Shown in pieces: positions 25,201 to 34,853 of a stretch of 64,000 nucleotides of DNA. Origin of the DNA: Favolaschia claudopus (taxonomy: Eukaryota > Basidiomycota > Agaricomycetes > Agaricales > Mycenaceae). Each line of letters opens with the position of its first letter. Position 1 is the first letter of the stretch. The stretch is from assembly GCA_037176885.1 (NCBI GenBank), contig JAWWNJ010000015.1, positions 1,488,001 through 1,552,000 on the forward strand, written 5' to 3'. A program made the translations under genes and the position numbers. The notes beneath the pieces are model-generated. The model ran no database searches and had not been told where the DNA came from. It was given only the letters and a program-made list of their open reading frames with translations.

Positions 25201-26413
25201 GAAAATGATGAAAGGACCCTCATACCCGTCCTTGGGGGTGTACTCAAAATCTTCGATATCCTCACTGACTATCTCGCGGTTGGTAATGAGGTAGCCCTGC
25301 CCGTCGACCATGTAAGAAATCATCATAACCTGGTCAATGGATTGATCGGGAAATTTGAGTGGTGCCTTCGTTGTCTCGATATCGTAGGCCATAACGACAG
25401 GGTCAGCACGCTTAACACGTTCGACGATTTGTTTGAACGCAGGCTGGCCCGCAGTGAAGGTGACAGCATACCAGAGCCCGACGCGGATGTCATTGTCGAT
25501 GGCCACACGCAGATAGTATGGGACGTCGTATTCTCGGATGTCGATAATCCCTTCACGTGGGTCTCTGTCGCGAGAACCCTTGCCAGAACGTCCGCCTGCA
25601 TCGTCCCATCCTCCTTCAAAGTCAATGTCCATGCTGGCGCCGCCGGCTGCTGCGCTTACTACCTCCGCGTACGCGTCGACCGCGTCTCGCTTGGCGCTAT
25701 TGGCGAGAGCTAGAGGGACGATGTCTCGACGAACAGACAAAAGATCGGAGACATTTCGAAAACAGAGCTGGAGGTACAGTCGGCGATGGCCCATGAGGTG
25801 ATTTGGCATTTTGAGATCTTCTTTGCGCTCCCTTGTAATGCGGCAGATCACTCCCTCGTATTTCTTCATGAGCCATTCTTCAATGGTTGTTTCTGTGCCA
25901 CTCTGCAGAATGTGAGCTGAGAAACCTGGAGTAGACGGGATATCCGTACTTTGCAGCAAATATAGAAATAAGGCTCATAGAGGTAAGTGGCCTTGAACAT
26001 CCCGCCATCGTCTTGAATGAAATAAAAGTCCACCGCAGCTTTACCGGACGGCCATTCCGCATCCTTAACCAGCGTCTGATCCATGCATGAAATCGTCGCG
26101 TTCCAAAACGAGAGCTCAAAATCTGACATACTGGGGACATATTGACAAGCCACCCCTCCTTCTGCAGCCCTTCTTGCACACGCGCAAATCCAAGCTTCTC
26201 ATCCAGTTCGTCGTGTATCCTGACTTCCTCGAACTTCTCCGCTAACTGAGTCCCGTCGTCTGCGCGTTTTGGCGCAGGTTCTCCTGGTTTTGCGCCTCCT
26301 CGACCTCGCCCGCGACCCCCACGCCAGGATCCGCCGCCTCGGAATCCTCTAAAAGAGCCTCTGGGCCCACCGCGAGCTGACGAGAGTCCGAAATTTCCAC
26401 GGCCGCGCGCCAT
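19291..26413 (-). CDS. POL2: DNA polymerase epsilon catalytic subunit
   Basis: Leading-strand replicative polymerase. It starts at 26413 with [12 protein letters not shown], followed by a Gly/Arg-rich (RGG) tail of about 50 residues. The exonuclease domain follows: Exo [13 protein letters not shown] and Exo [16 protein letters not shown]. The B-family polymerase core has motif [16 protein letters not shown], motif [16 protein letters not shown] and the epsilon-type motif [10 protein letters not shown]. The inactive second half of about 1,000 residues ends in the two cysteine modules: [15 protein letters not shown]...WVCEGC, then [10 protein letters not shown]...RYCQCSG. A last short exon, joined by an intron just upstream of it, encodes [10 protein letters not shown] and stops at 19291. 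Seven or more short introns are needed. Spliced length is about 2,200 aa, as usual for the family. Large open frames on the opposite strand (19.4-21.1 kb) are shadows. Confidence 0.96.
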
Positions 26414-26678
26414 GTCGGACAGCGAGAGAGTGTGCTGGAATGAGCAGACGCGTACAGTCACAAACGCGTGACATCATGGCAGACTCGGAGTTTGCCGCCA
26501 ACTTTTCGCTCTTGCCATCATGTTGGCGCTCGAGTCGAGTCTAGTCATCCTCTGAATGCTATGTGTATTCAGTTAAACAGCCTTTAAATAGCTCGCCTGA
26601 GGCTTTAACTTGGACGTGATTTGCTTGCAGTCAAAACATTTGCGCCCCGAACTCTTACTGCAAATATTTCCACCAGGC

Positions 26679-27633
26679 ATGACTTCCCTGCTCGAAATTC
26701 GTACGTGTGCCATCGAAAAAAGCAATCATCATAATACGAATGGGTAGCTCTTGAAGTGGAACTGAAGATCGACCCACCTTTTCTCGCTTGGCCGCATCTC
26801 AGTCCTGCTGAAGTTGAAACTCTCCTCCTTCGACAGTACGGAGCCCAAACAAGCGCGCCCTTCCTTAGTTTCGAGAACTCCATCTATGGTATCTTGTCTA
26901 CATTCCAGCCCGCTCGTCTGCTTCAGCTCAATCGATTTGTGACGGGAGGAATGACGCCTTCTGGCGACGTGAACGGTTTTCAACTTTCGTTTAGAAACAA
27001 AACACGTATCGCTATGAACACAACTGGAATTCAAAACAATGGAAATACAATCTACGAAACGGAGCACGTCAGTCAGGTCAGTAAATTGGCCGACTCCCTT
27101 CACGGGACTCGAACCTGTAAATACAAAATAACAATTTTCCTCAGTCAATCCGTTCCATCATTGAAGCCGCCAGCGTGCTCGCCCTCGATATCCGCACGAA
27201 CCAACATTTCAAGGACGGTAATCACCGCACGAGCATCCTGGCCCTCATCCTATACCTCGCAGAACACGGAGTCGTCTTGACCTCTTCGTTTTATGTTTAC
27301 AGAGCATACACCATCGTGAGCGCTCGCTTCCACCCCGGAAACGAGTCGAACACGCTGGATGCAACAGCGCATGCAGATGCACAGCGCCATCTTGTTAGGT
27401 ATTTGCGCCGCCGGACAGTCCGAGGCGTAGCAACAATGGAGTACTTGCAGACCCTAGCAGAGACCGTGCGCCAGCTCCCGGTCACAGTAGCGCGTGTCGA
27501 GGAGGTCGGGGCAAATTTACGGAACCAGCACCGACACAGGAAGCAACTCTGGAACCGATTGAATTGGGCCCAAAAAGTCGTCTTGAATTGGACCTTTCCA
27601 GACTTGAAGAAGGGATGGAATAAGATACGATAG
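26679..27633 (+). CDS. Fic/DOC-like protein with degenerate active-site motif
   Basis: Fic-fold protein; canonical members transfer AMP or other phosphoryl groups to target hydroxyls. Exon 1 is short (ATG at 26679, MTSLLEI, donor GTACGT at 26701). The next exon starts at 26748 and a second intron spans 27077-27144. The Fic motif region reads LDIRTNQHFKDGNHRTSILAL. Compared with the canonical H-x-F-x-D/E-G-N-G/K-R, the F, D, G, N and R are kept, but the catalytic His position is Gln (a His sits one residue later) and the G/K position is His. The C-terminal part is helical and basic. No inhibitory helix motif is obvious. It may be inactive or use altered chemistry. It converges on the F-box gene with only 19 bp between stop codons. 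Confidence 0.7.
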
Positions 27634-27652
27634 AGGGCTCGCTCTTGGCCCC

Positions 27653-28624
27653 TCACTCCCCATACTCCTCCCTTTCGTCCCACCGTAACTCATCAGCCTC
27701 TTCCCATTCCAAGAGAGCGGCCTGCACATCCACCCACCAGCGCTTTTCTCGTAGAATCCTCACGCGTCCGTCATCCTGCGCAAGCTGTAACAATTTTACA
27801 TGCTCCGACACCGTGCCTGCAGTTGCTGACGGGCTGGGACTGCGGCGAGTGATGTCCGCTTCGACAACAAGACGCGTCAAATTGCGCAGACTAGTGTGCT
27901 CCAGTGCGCGCTCCAACTCTTTGCGCGTGCACGCGGTATGCGAGAGACACATGTGTGATAGTCCCGGAGCAGCAACGGTCACTGTATTCAAGAGCGTCGC
28001 TCCTTTGTGTCTGGATGTCGGTCCAGGGGCGAAACGCAGGCGACGGAGGTAGGGCAGGGTAGGAGACGGTGTTGGTGGATGGGTTGCAAAAGGCCCATGG
28101 AGTACGAGAACGCGCAGTTGGCGAAGAGGGACAGGATACAGCGGACTTGGCCGTTGCACGAAGGTTAGGTGGGTATGAAGAACCCGAAGAGTTGCAGCAG
28201 TCCGGTGGAGAATACGGATGACGGCTCGCTCAATAGCATCGCTATCAATCTGGACCGTTCGAGTGAAGGGGTAAATCTCTAGTTCGGGGAACAACTGGTT
28301 GGTGAATTCCAACCCTCGCGCACGCTCGGATTCAAGATCGAGGCAAATGCTTGATTTGGAGGCCAGATGCAGATTGGGGCAGCCGATGAAGAGAGACTGT
28401 ACATCGCGGTAGCCTTCCTCGGTGGAATCCAGAATGCAGAGGAAACGCAGAATTGGTTTAGCGCCGACAAGCGCAATGGATTGTAGTTTGAAAGGCGCAG
28501 ATATTGTCCGCCAGTCTCTCGAGACACGCGACAAGGCACGACCGGCAAATCCATCGTCGGTACATGCAAACGCATGTATCTGGGTCCAAACTTCTACGGG
28601 GAGAGCGGAAGCCGAGAAATTCAT
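27653..28624 (-). CDS. F-box-like protein of the basidiomycete type
   Basis: Single uninterrupted frame of 323 codons starting at the ATG at 28624. The N-terminus, SALPVEVWTQIHAFACTDDG, then RALSRVSRDWRTI, fits an F-box helix bundle (LPxEVxxxI...L..VSRxWR). The remainder has leucine-spaced segments such as LRQLRVLVLHG and LRNLTRLVVEAD, suggesting degenerate leucine-rich repeats. F-box proteins recruit substrates to SCF ubiquitin ligases, and Agaricomycetes carry hundreds of fast-evolving copies, so no specific target can be given. It ends EEYGE just before the convergent Fic-like gene. Confidence 0.65.
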   Translation of the reverse strand: MNFSASALPVEVWTQIHAFACTDDGFAGRALSRVSRDWRTISAPFKLQSIALVGAKPILRFLCILDSTEEGYRDVQSLFIGCPNLHLASKSSICLDLESERARGLEFTNQLFPELEIYPFTRTVQIDSDAIERAVIRILHRTAATLRVLHTHLTFVQRPSPLYPVPLRQLRVLVLHGPFATHPPTPSPTLPYLRRLRFAPGPTSRHKGATLLNTVTVAAPGLSHMCLSHTACTRKELERALEHTSLRNLTRLVVEADITRRSPSPSATAGTVSEHVKLLQLAQDDGRVRILREKRWWVDVQAALLEWEEADELRWDEREEYGE

Positions 28625-28828
28625 GGCTGCAGATGTGGTGGGTGTCAATGGGATAGCGCTTATTATTTAAATACAGTGTAGACCAGATCTAGATCTACCC
28701 TGGCCTAGGACCGACGACGGAACAAAACAGCTCTTAGCAGCGACGATTATCGGAGACTGCGGCTTTTAGACTGGAGTTTGGAGGTTGTAGCATTTTGCAG
28801 GACATCGGGAATGAAAGAGTAATCATGG

Positions 28829-29719
28829 CTATATCGTTACAACTGTGGCCCCCATTTTCTTTTCGTCTCTACGCCCACCAACGGCTGCTGCATTGACTAG
28901 AATTGTGGTCTCAACGTCGCCGACTGGTTGCCACTTGCCGATTGTCGCCCAGAATATGAGGCGCACGAGACCCGCCCATCTTCTTCCTTTACACACATCC
29001 TCATAAGCTCTCTGCGCCCTACTCCAAGTCACCCGCGCGACACCGCGCCCACCATGCATGTGCCCGAAGACATGTAGCCTCGGACGCACTCGCCACACCG
29101 CCGCCAACAACCCTTCGCAGCCTCCGCCAAGATCCAAGTGGCCCAGCGGTGGTCCGTGTGTGATGAGGATGTCCGTGAACGCAGGCACGTCTGCCCACAC
29201 GGCCGCCGAATCGCTTCGTAAGTATTGGAATGCCCATGACCCGTACTTGGGCGTTCGCGGGCTACCATATAGGCGCAGTGTGCGGCCACGTACTGTGAGC
29301 GTCGCAGCCGAATCCTCCAAATACAAAAGCGTAGGGTTGGCTCGAAGGAGCCTGGTGCGTACTTCTTCCTCTGCAAATCGGACGTCGTGGTTTCCCGCAA
29401 CAACCACCTTGTGTGGATGGGGCTGGCTGCTCAACCATGCCAACGCGTCCCCAATTTCTGTGGCGGAACCGGCCTGCGTGAGGTCACCAGCATGAATAAG
29501 GATGTCGCCCTCGGGGAGAGTTGGCTGAGAAAGGTGAGTATTGTGGGTGTCGGAGATGCAGACGACGCGAATGGATGAGTCCGGCGCCTCAGTTGGTATC
29601 GCAGGCGGACGCGTCGACCACTCGTAGGTTTTCCGCGCAACATACAGCACCGGCGACGCCCAAAATTCCTCCCAGGCAGTTGGGGTCTGCCGATTCAATA
29701 TAGCGTCAAGACCATCCAT
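28829..29719 (-). CDS. Calcineurin-like metallophosphoesterase
   Basis: Intronless 296-codon gene. All metal-binding motifs of the metallophosphoesterase fold are present in order: D-x-H in VVCISDTHNTH, GD in ILIHAGDLTQAG, GNHD in VVVAGNHDVRF, the late His in ILITHGPPLGHLD, and GHMHGG. This is the short family with a basal C-terminal region that includes human MPPED1/2-like and fungal rhamnogalacturonate-lyase-cluster phosphoesterases; substrate unknown. The ATG at 29719 gives MDGLDAIL; a TTG-led extension upstream is not used. Its upstream region is the gene-poor stretch to the right. Confidence 0.88.
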   Translation of the reverse strand: MDGLDAILNRQTPTAWEEFWASPVLYVARKTYEWSTRPPAIPTEAPDSSIRVVCISDTHNTHLSQPTLPEGDILIHAGDLTQAGSATEIGDALAWLSSQPHPHKVVVAGNHDVRFAEEEVRTRLLRANPTLLYLEDSAATLTVRGRTLRLYGSPRTPKYGSWAFQYLRSDSAAVWADVPAFTDILITHGPPLGHLDLGGGCEGLLAAVWRVRPRLHVFGHMHGGRGVARVTWSRAQRAYEDVCKGRRWAGLVRLIFWATIGKWQPVGDVETTILVNAAAVGGRRDEKKMGATVVTI

Positions 29720-31070
29720 AAACAAGGCTGTTCTCGTCCCATCTGTGTTGCTAATTGTGGTCTACTGGCGTTGACGTGGACAGTCCACGTTAGATTTTCG
29801 TCGGTTCGGCGGCATTCGTCACACAAACCTTACGCTACCCGGTGTTCAAAGCTTCACAATCGAATCCAGATTCCATTCGTCGCAGCAGTATCTATCAAGA
29901 GTCCAAGACTGTTTGCGTTTCAACATGCAAGAACTTGAAGGATTCCTGGTGCACACCTCTACTACCTGGGACGTGATCAGTCAACATCTAGTCTTATTCC
30001 GTCAAGATCTTCAGTTTGCACCCATTCCATAGGCGCTGTAGAATCCGGCACTAGCCCAGAGATTTATTTGTACGCAGTCAACCGAAACGAGATTAATATT
30101 GTCAATTATCTTCTTGGTGCTACTCCCCCGTTATCTGGAAGAAGGAACTATCATTGCCGCTGTACCAACATACAGCAGTGATACACAAGAGCAGGCGTCA
30201 GTCAAATGTGAAGTCGAACTCGGATGTCAGATATCATACCAACCACCACTTTGGCACGGTTCGAAACATCTTTCAAGCATTGGTTCAAGTGAAGGACACA
30301 GCTCATCGCAACTCATTAGTTCCCTCTCGAGCTCTGGGATCCTTCACTGATGACGCACGGCGTCAAATCCAGCAACGTCAACATAAAAGCGTCCCGAATT
30401 CGCCACACTAAGTGTGCTCCTTCTGCGATCTTTGATCTTTCCTTTTCGTTTTCATTGTGGAGACTAGAATTTTGAATGCCACGACTCGGCCGTCGTCGAT
30501 CTCGGATTTGAGACGACATTGGTCGGATATGAACCGAACACCACCCAGTGCAGGGTCGACCAAAGACGCTCATTCGAGAAGGCGGGGACGAGGTTCTGAG
30601 GTTGCGATGTGCTATATGAATATAGCCTTCAAACTTCTGCAGTGACGTGATAGCACTCCTTCCTGCGGCTTGAATAGATTTGAAGGAGGGACCAACGCCT
30701 ACACCCACACGACGGAACTTGTCCACTGTGCTGATGAATTCAGGAGGACTCAGAGATTGATACTTAGGCGATTGGCGATGCACTTGAAGGATGGACCTTC
30801 ATCGCCCCGACCCGGACCTTCCACAGACAGTTCATCTTCACATAAATCAAGACGGCAGCAGGACCCACATCATGCCCCGAAGAACCAACGAAGAATTCTA
30901 CCTTGTCCCCACCTTTCGTGCGTGTCGCGTTGGGTGTAATCCAAGAAGCTTTTCCGACGGTCGGTCAGAGCTATGAAAGGTGAAAAGCCGCTCCAGATTT
31001 ACCTCAGCTTATGATACCGAAGTTGACGCAACGGGCCGCTCAGGGAAGCTCGAGAAACCCGTTATTACGA
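29720..31070. other. Gene-poor interval with ORF fragments
   Basis: About 1.35 kb without a gene I can support. Several open frames of 60-155 codons overlap on both strands. The longest (minus strand, about 30316-30783) contains VGVGVGPSFKSIQ, vaguely like a polyketide synthase dehydratase segment, but the rest does not fit and neighbouring frames are broken. It may be decayed coding sequence. The left part should hold the promoter of the metallophosphoesterase. Confidence 0.4.
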
Positions 31071-32055
31071 TCATTGAAAGCGAGGCAATACTTTTTTCAA
31101 CCATACTCCGAGATCGCGTAGCTCGTCGGAGGAGATACCCGTCCCCAGCCCTCTATAGCCATGCAATTCGATCCCTCTTGCATCCCCCGTTGCAGCGACA
31201 GCGGTAGGGAAACCCATCTCCTGCGTTAAAAACTTGACCGAAAGCTGATCGAAAGCGAATCCTGCCAGTGGGTCGGCGATGTTGTAACCCCAGAAGATGG
31301 GTAGAGACGGGGCATGCGCAGAAACCATGCTTTTCATTTTGTGGGGGATTGGAAGGCGTCCAGACAAAACAGCGAGACCAGCAAGCTTCTTTGGCGTCGT
31401 CAGACCGGCGAGAAGGGATAAGGCGGCGCCTTGCATGAAGCCGGCGAGCACGATGCGACTAGGGTCAATCCCCGAAGAAAGCTCCTCATCGATTAGTTGC
31501 TCGATGGTCCTGGCGCTGTCGAACATGCCTGATTCACCGGTATCAGGATCATCATTTGGAAAAGAGTAGTTTATGCACCTTCTTCGTCCTCCTTGCCCTG
31601 GAACTGTACATTGCAGACATTAAACCATGCCTGAGACCAGAGTAAGTCGAGCACTCAGCAGATGAAAGTAAGTAAAATGCATACCGACATCCTGCGGTTT
31701 CCATTCGCTGCAACTGGCCGAATCGGTCTGGAAAGCATTCGAGTTCTAGCGCCACAAAACCATTTGGAATACTCACGCTTGGGGAAGAATCCATTGAATG
31801 TGTTGTAATGCGGGGTCTTGGCGAAGCCAACTTGCAGTGGCGTACATACTTCGCCCCTGTTCGACGACCGTTTAACCTTGTGGGTCCCAATAATACAAAT
31901 ATCGAGCTCATACTGAGTCTCCAAGTCCCTGAAGACCGCATTTACAACTTGAGAATAGTCACGCGTGTTGAGAATTGAGAGCGTACATGCATGAGGATGA
32001 CGGTGGCGGAGTGGCTGGAGGAGGCAATTTTGATATAAGACGAATCGAATGCCAT
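31071..32055 (-). CDS. Catalytically dead acyl-protein-thioesterase-like paralogue
   Basis: Alpha/beta-hydrolase of the phospholipase/carboxylesterase (APT1) family, tandem neighbour of the intact copy to the right. The ATG at 32055 opens MAFDSSYIKIASS. About five short introns then join VILMHGLGDS, then LQHIQWILPQA, then RMSAWFNVCNVQF and GMFDSARTIEQLI with no stops. The nucleophile elbow is LAGFMQGAALS where the family has GFSQGGA: Ser is replaced by Met (codon at 31434-31436). The Asp region is retained (GYNIADPLAG), but the His position in YRGLGTGISSDEL is Thr (31140-31142). The gene therefore looks intact and maintained but without a catalytic triad. It could be a ligand-binding or regulatory pseudoenzyme, or a recently inactivated copy. 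Bases 32056-32353 between the two copies show no gene. Confidence 0.75.
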
Positions 32056-32353
32056 TTGAGATCAAGAGTGGATGAAAGTTGAGATGTAAGCGAATCGAGA
32101 ATTCACCATTGAAATAGCGGATGATTTGGATGGAAGCTGTGTGTAGTGTCACTCCGCCCATGTCAGCGCGTTGTCGGACAGAGCCATATATGTATTCCTG
32201 CGAAACGAATCCACACACAGCACTTACATGCACACGCAGAAGACAACAATTGATAAAAATTTACTCGTTCTCTGCCAATGATGATAGCGAACCGTCCTCG
32301 GCCAAGTCTCGTAAGTTCGGGAACTGGAAGTGGATGATCTACATGCAATCCCG

Positions 32354-33322
32354 TTACTGACTTTCCGAAATGGCCGGGATAAGATTATTGAGCCACGAAG
32401 CCAGATCATCGAGTTCTTCGGAACCAAGCTCGTGGGCTAATCCAACGTATGTGTGAAAGGCGAGGCCAGTTGGAGTCGGTTTGGCTTGAATAGGCGTTTC
32501 CGAATTGGGACTGAGCCAATCAAGGATGCGAGTCGATAGGGAGGAAGTTGGAGCAGCTGTGAACTCGAGTTCGGAGATCATAAAATCAGCTGCATTCCGT
32601 CCCAACGCGTGAGGCACCACGGAATCAGCAGTTCCATGGCCATAGAATACAGGAAGAGACGAAGCGTGCGGAGAGACCATCTATTCGGAAGAATTGAATT
32701 CTGATCTGGTATACCATATGAGTAGTCAGAAACTGACCGATTTAATTTGTTGCCTCATGGGAAGGCGGCCACTCAAGACAAACAATCCAGCCAACTTTGT
32801 GGCCGTGGTAAGTCCAGTCAGCAGCGTCATTGCCCCTCCTTGAGAAAAGCCACCGAGAACAGTGCGGGAAGGATCGATGCCAGAATCTCGGAGCCCAGAC
32901 AGCAGCGCGTCCAAAGAAGAAACGCTCTGACGCATTCCTTCCTCATCTTCCTCAAAAGCAGTAGTGCCGTCCGTATTGAATGCAAAAGAACGGATATCAA
33001 ACCACGCAGTAGTTGTATGCCCGGTCGCAGTCAAACGCCTCAAAGGCCTGTCAAGAGATGAACACGAACAGTGACATGAAAAATCAAACAGATGTACGCG
33101 GCAGGAACGATGAATTGAACATGATTCAAGCCAGGGCGCGATCGTAGCAGACGCGCTAGGCGGAGAATGCCCTGCGGCGTGTCCCCTAGGCCCTAAAAGT
33201 AGAAAAAGTCAATTGTGTATTGGTTCTTTCGTCGGCTTGCAACTTGCATGAAGTAAAACGATTGTCGCAGTACAGCTATCGATGGAGGTTAATTTTTCAA
33301 ATTTTGGGACCTCAGAGGTCAT
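32354..33322 (-). CDS. Acyl-protein thioesterase (APT1-type)
   Basis: Serine hydrolase of the phospholipase/carboxylesterase family, whose members remove palmitate from proteins or hydrolyse lysophospholipids in the cytosol. The ATG at 33322 starts MTSEVPKFEKLTSID. The oxyanion-hole strand IVLLHGLGDTPQG is formed by splicing at a non-canonical GC-AG intron (33193-33247, donor GCAAGT). The full triad is present: Ser in LGGFSQGGAMTLL, Asp in YGHGTADSVVPHA, and His in YVGLAHELGSEEL. Relative to APT1 there is a Ser/Pro-rich insert before the final strand (LDWLSPNSETPIQAKPTPTG). Introns near 33061-33110 and 32680-32740 complete the model. About 255-260 aa. It lies upstream of a dead paralogue on the same strand, so a tandem duplication is likely. 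Confidence 0.85.
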
Positions 33323-34853
33323 GTTTGGACTATCTGAGGTGATTGAATGAATTCTTGCGATGCGGAAGCGGCGAGGTAATGGTCTCTTGCTAAGTATACC
33401 AGTTCGGTCATGACCGAGGTACACAAATGGGCGTGGGAGATATTTGCGCCTCAAGTCCAGATTCCACTCAGAAGATTTTAGCCACGTCTGTATGTTCTGC
33501 GAAACTCAAAAACATTGGACGACTGCACTAAGTAAGGAATTTACAACATTGAAAATCATCCGTAGCGCGGTAGTTTTTTCCCAAGAACCAAGTACCTCAG
33601 GATCGAAGCCGGAGTTGAGACTGCTTATTAGCATCGAATCGGAATATGGCCACTTTTTGACCCGTTGCTCGATATCGTCAAGACTTGTGTGTACATACCC
33701 GCGAAACGAATTCCCGTTCCTTTTCGTGAAGCGGCCCAAGATGATAAGCCTCATCCCAGAATTCCCAACGGTGGCCGAGTTGGAAACGCCGACGAACCCT
33801 TGATAATGGAGGGAGGGAAGCACCGCGGATATCTGCAGAACGGTTCGACGGTTACTGGCCGCAAACGAACCGCGCGAGATACGGAACATCTTTCACGCAT
33901 CCCTGACCCAGCGCATCTTGAGGGCGCGACAGATTGACTTCCATGTCGAGCAAAGATGACTTGGATGCTGCCGCATCATCTCCGAGTTCACAATTCTCCG
34001 CGTCTTGGTCAACGTTTCTGACAGTGAAAAGAGATGGCCGGGAATGCGTCATGTCCGTGAAATTTGCCGTCCGGAGTCGACGGGCGCTGCATATCTATAT
34101 TGCATTGTTTGCCATCGAGGAGCATATTTCCCGCAAGCGCAAATCCCGTCGGAAAAAATCAGTCAGAGCAGTTTTTGCTGTGATATCAGAGGGCGGTTGC
34201 GTTTTCAAGTCCCCGACGCCTTCTCCGTGATTTGAAACGAAGAGGCCCCAGTATACTCTGAGTAGTTAGCAGAATTTGGGATTCAGTTGTGTGTACATTG
34301 TTTTGCTCGCCCTGCGATCTGGTTCCATTCTTTTTTGCGTTGCCATTGCTTTGTACCAAGGTGATATCGTGCCCCAGTGTTGAGATTTTGGCGCATCTGC
34401 CGCCAGAACTCAGGATAAAGATGAAAAGATAAGAGACTGCCGTCCCGAACGATGAGCACCATTGCCAGGGAAGAGAAGGGCTGATCCTTGTGGTAGTGAT
34501 TTGAAGCAGTAATTTTCTGTTGAGACAAGACGGAGGCGTCGCCTAAAAGTAGAGTCTGCTATTTGTAGGGCTGATAACCGTCGAATACGAAGTGAGGTTT
34601 CGAAAAGACGTGTCAGATAGCTGGTCCACCTCTTGACCCCCCAGTACAGATTGGCATTCCCTTGTCCCCACTTCAAGCAAAGGAACAGGCTGATAATGGC
34701 CTCCAGCAGAACGATGGGGAACGAGGAAGAGAGACGAAGTGGCGGTGCGATAAGGGCCCGGGATTTGCCGTTGCTTGGCGGTTGTTCGCGAAGATCCTCC
34801 ATGATCATGCGAGCTCAACGACCTGGGGACGTGATAGCTGCTCATCGCGGGCC
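33323..34853. other. Gene-poor interval with possible decayed minus-strand genes
   Basis: About 1.5 kb between the thioesterase and the PNGase A gene. Two minus-strand patches look once-coding. Around 33690-33850 a frame reads LGHRWEFWDEAYHLGPLHEK before a stop, linked upstream to another open frame by one TAA. Around 34290-34800 there are frames with a hydrophobic stretch (SSFPIVLLEAIISLFLCLK) and AMVLIVRDGSLLSFHLY, reminiscent of DUF6533-type membrane proteins common in Agaricomycetes. I cannot build an intact gene from either, so they are relics or unrecognised genes. Confidence 0.35.

Noticed and set aside
27105..27115. tRNA B-box-like sequence (GGTTCGAGTCC on the minus strand) inside an intron of the Fic-like gene
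   Set aside because: No matching A box, acceptor stem or cloverleaf could be formed with the surrounding bases; likely chance.
33771..33851. A-box-like GTGGCCGAGTTGG and B-box-like GGTTCGACGG on the plus strand, spaced as in a tRNA or SINE
   Set aside because: The T stem and acceptor stem do not pair, and the bases overlap a coding-like minus-strand frame.
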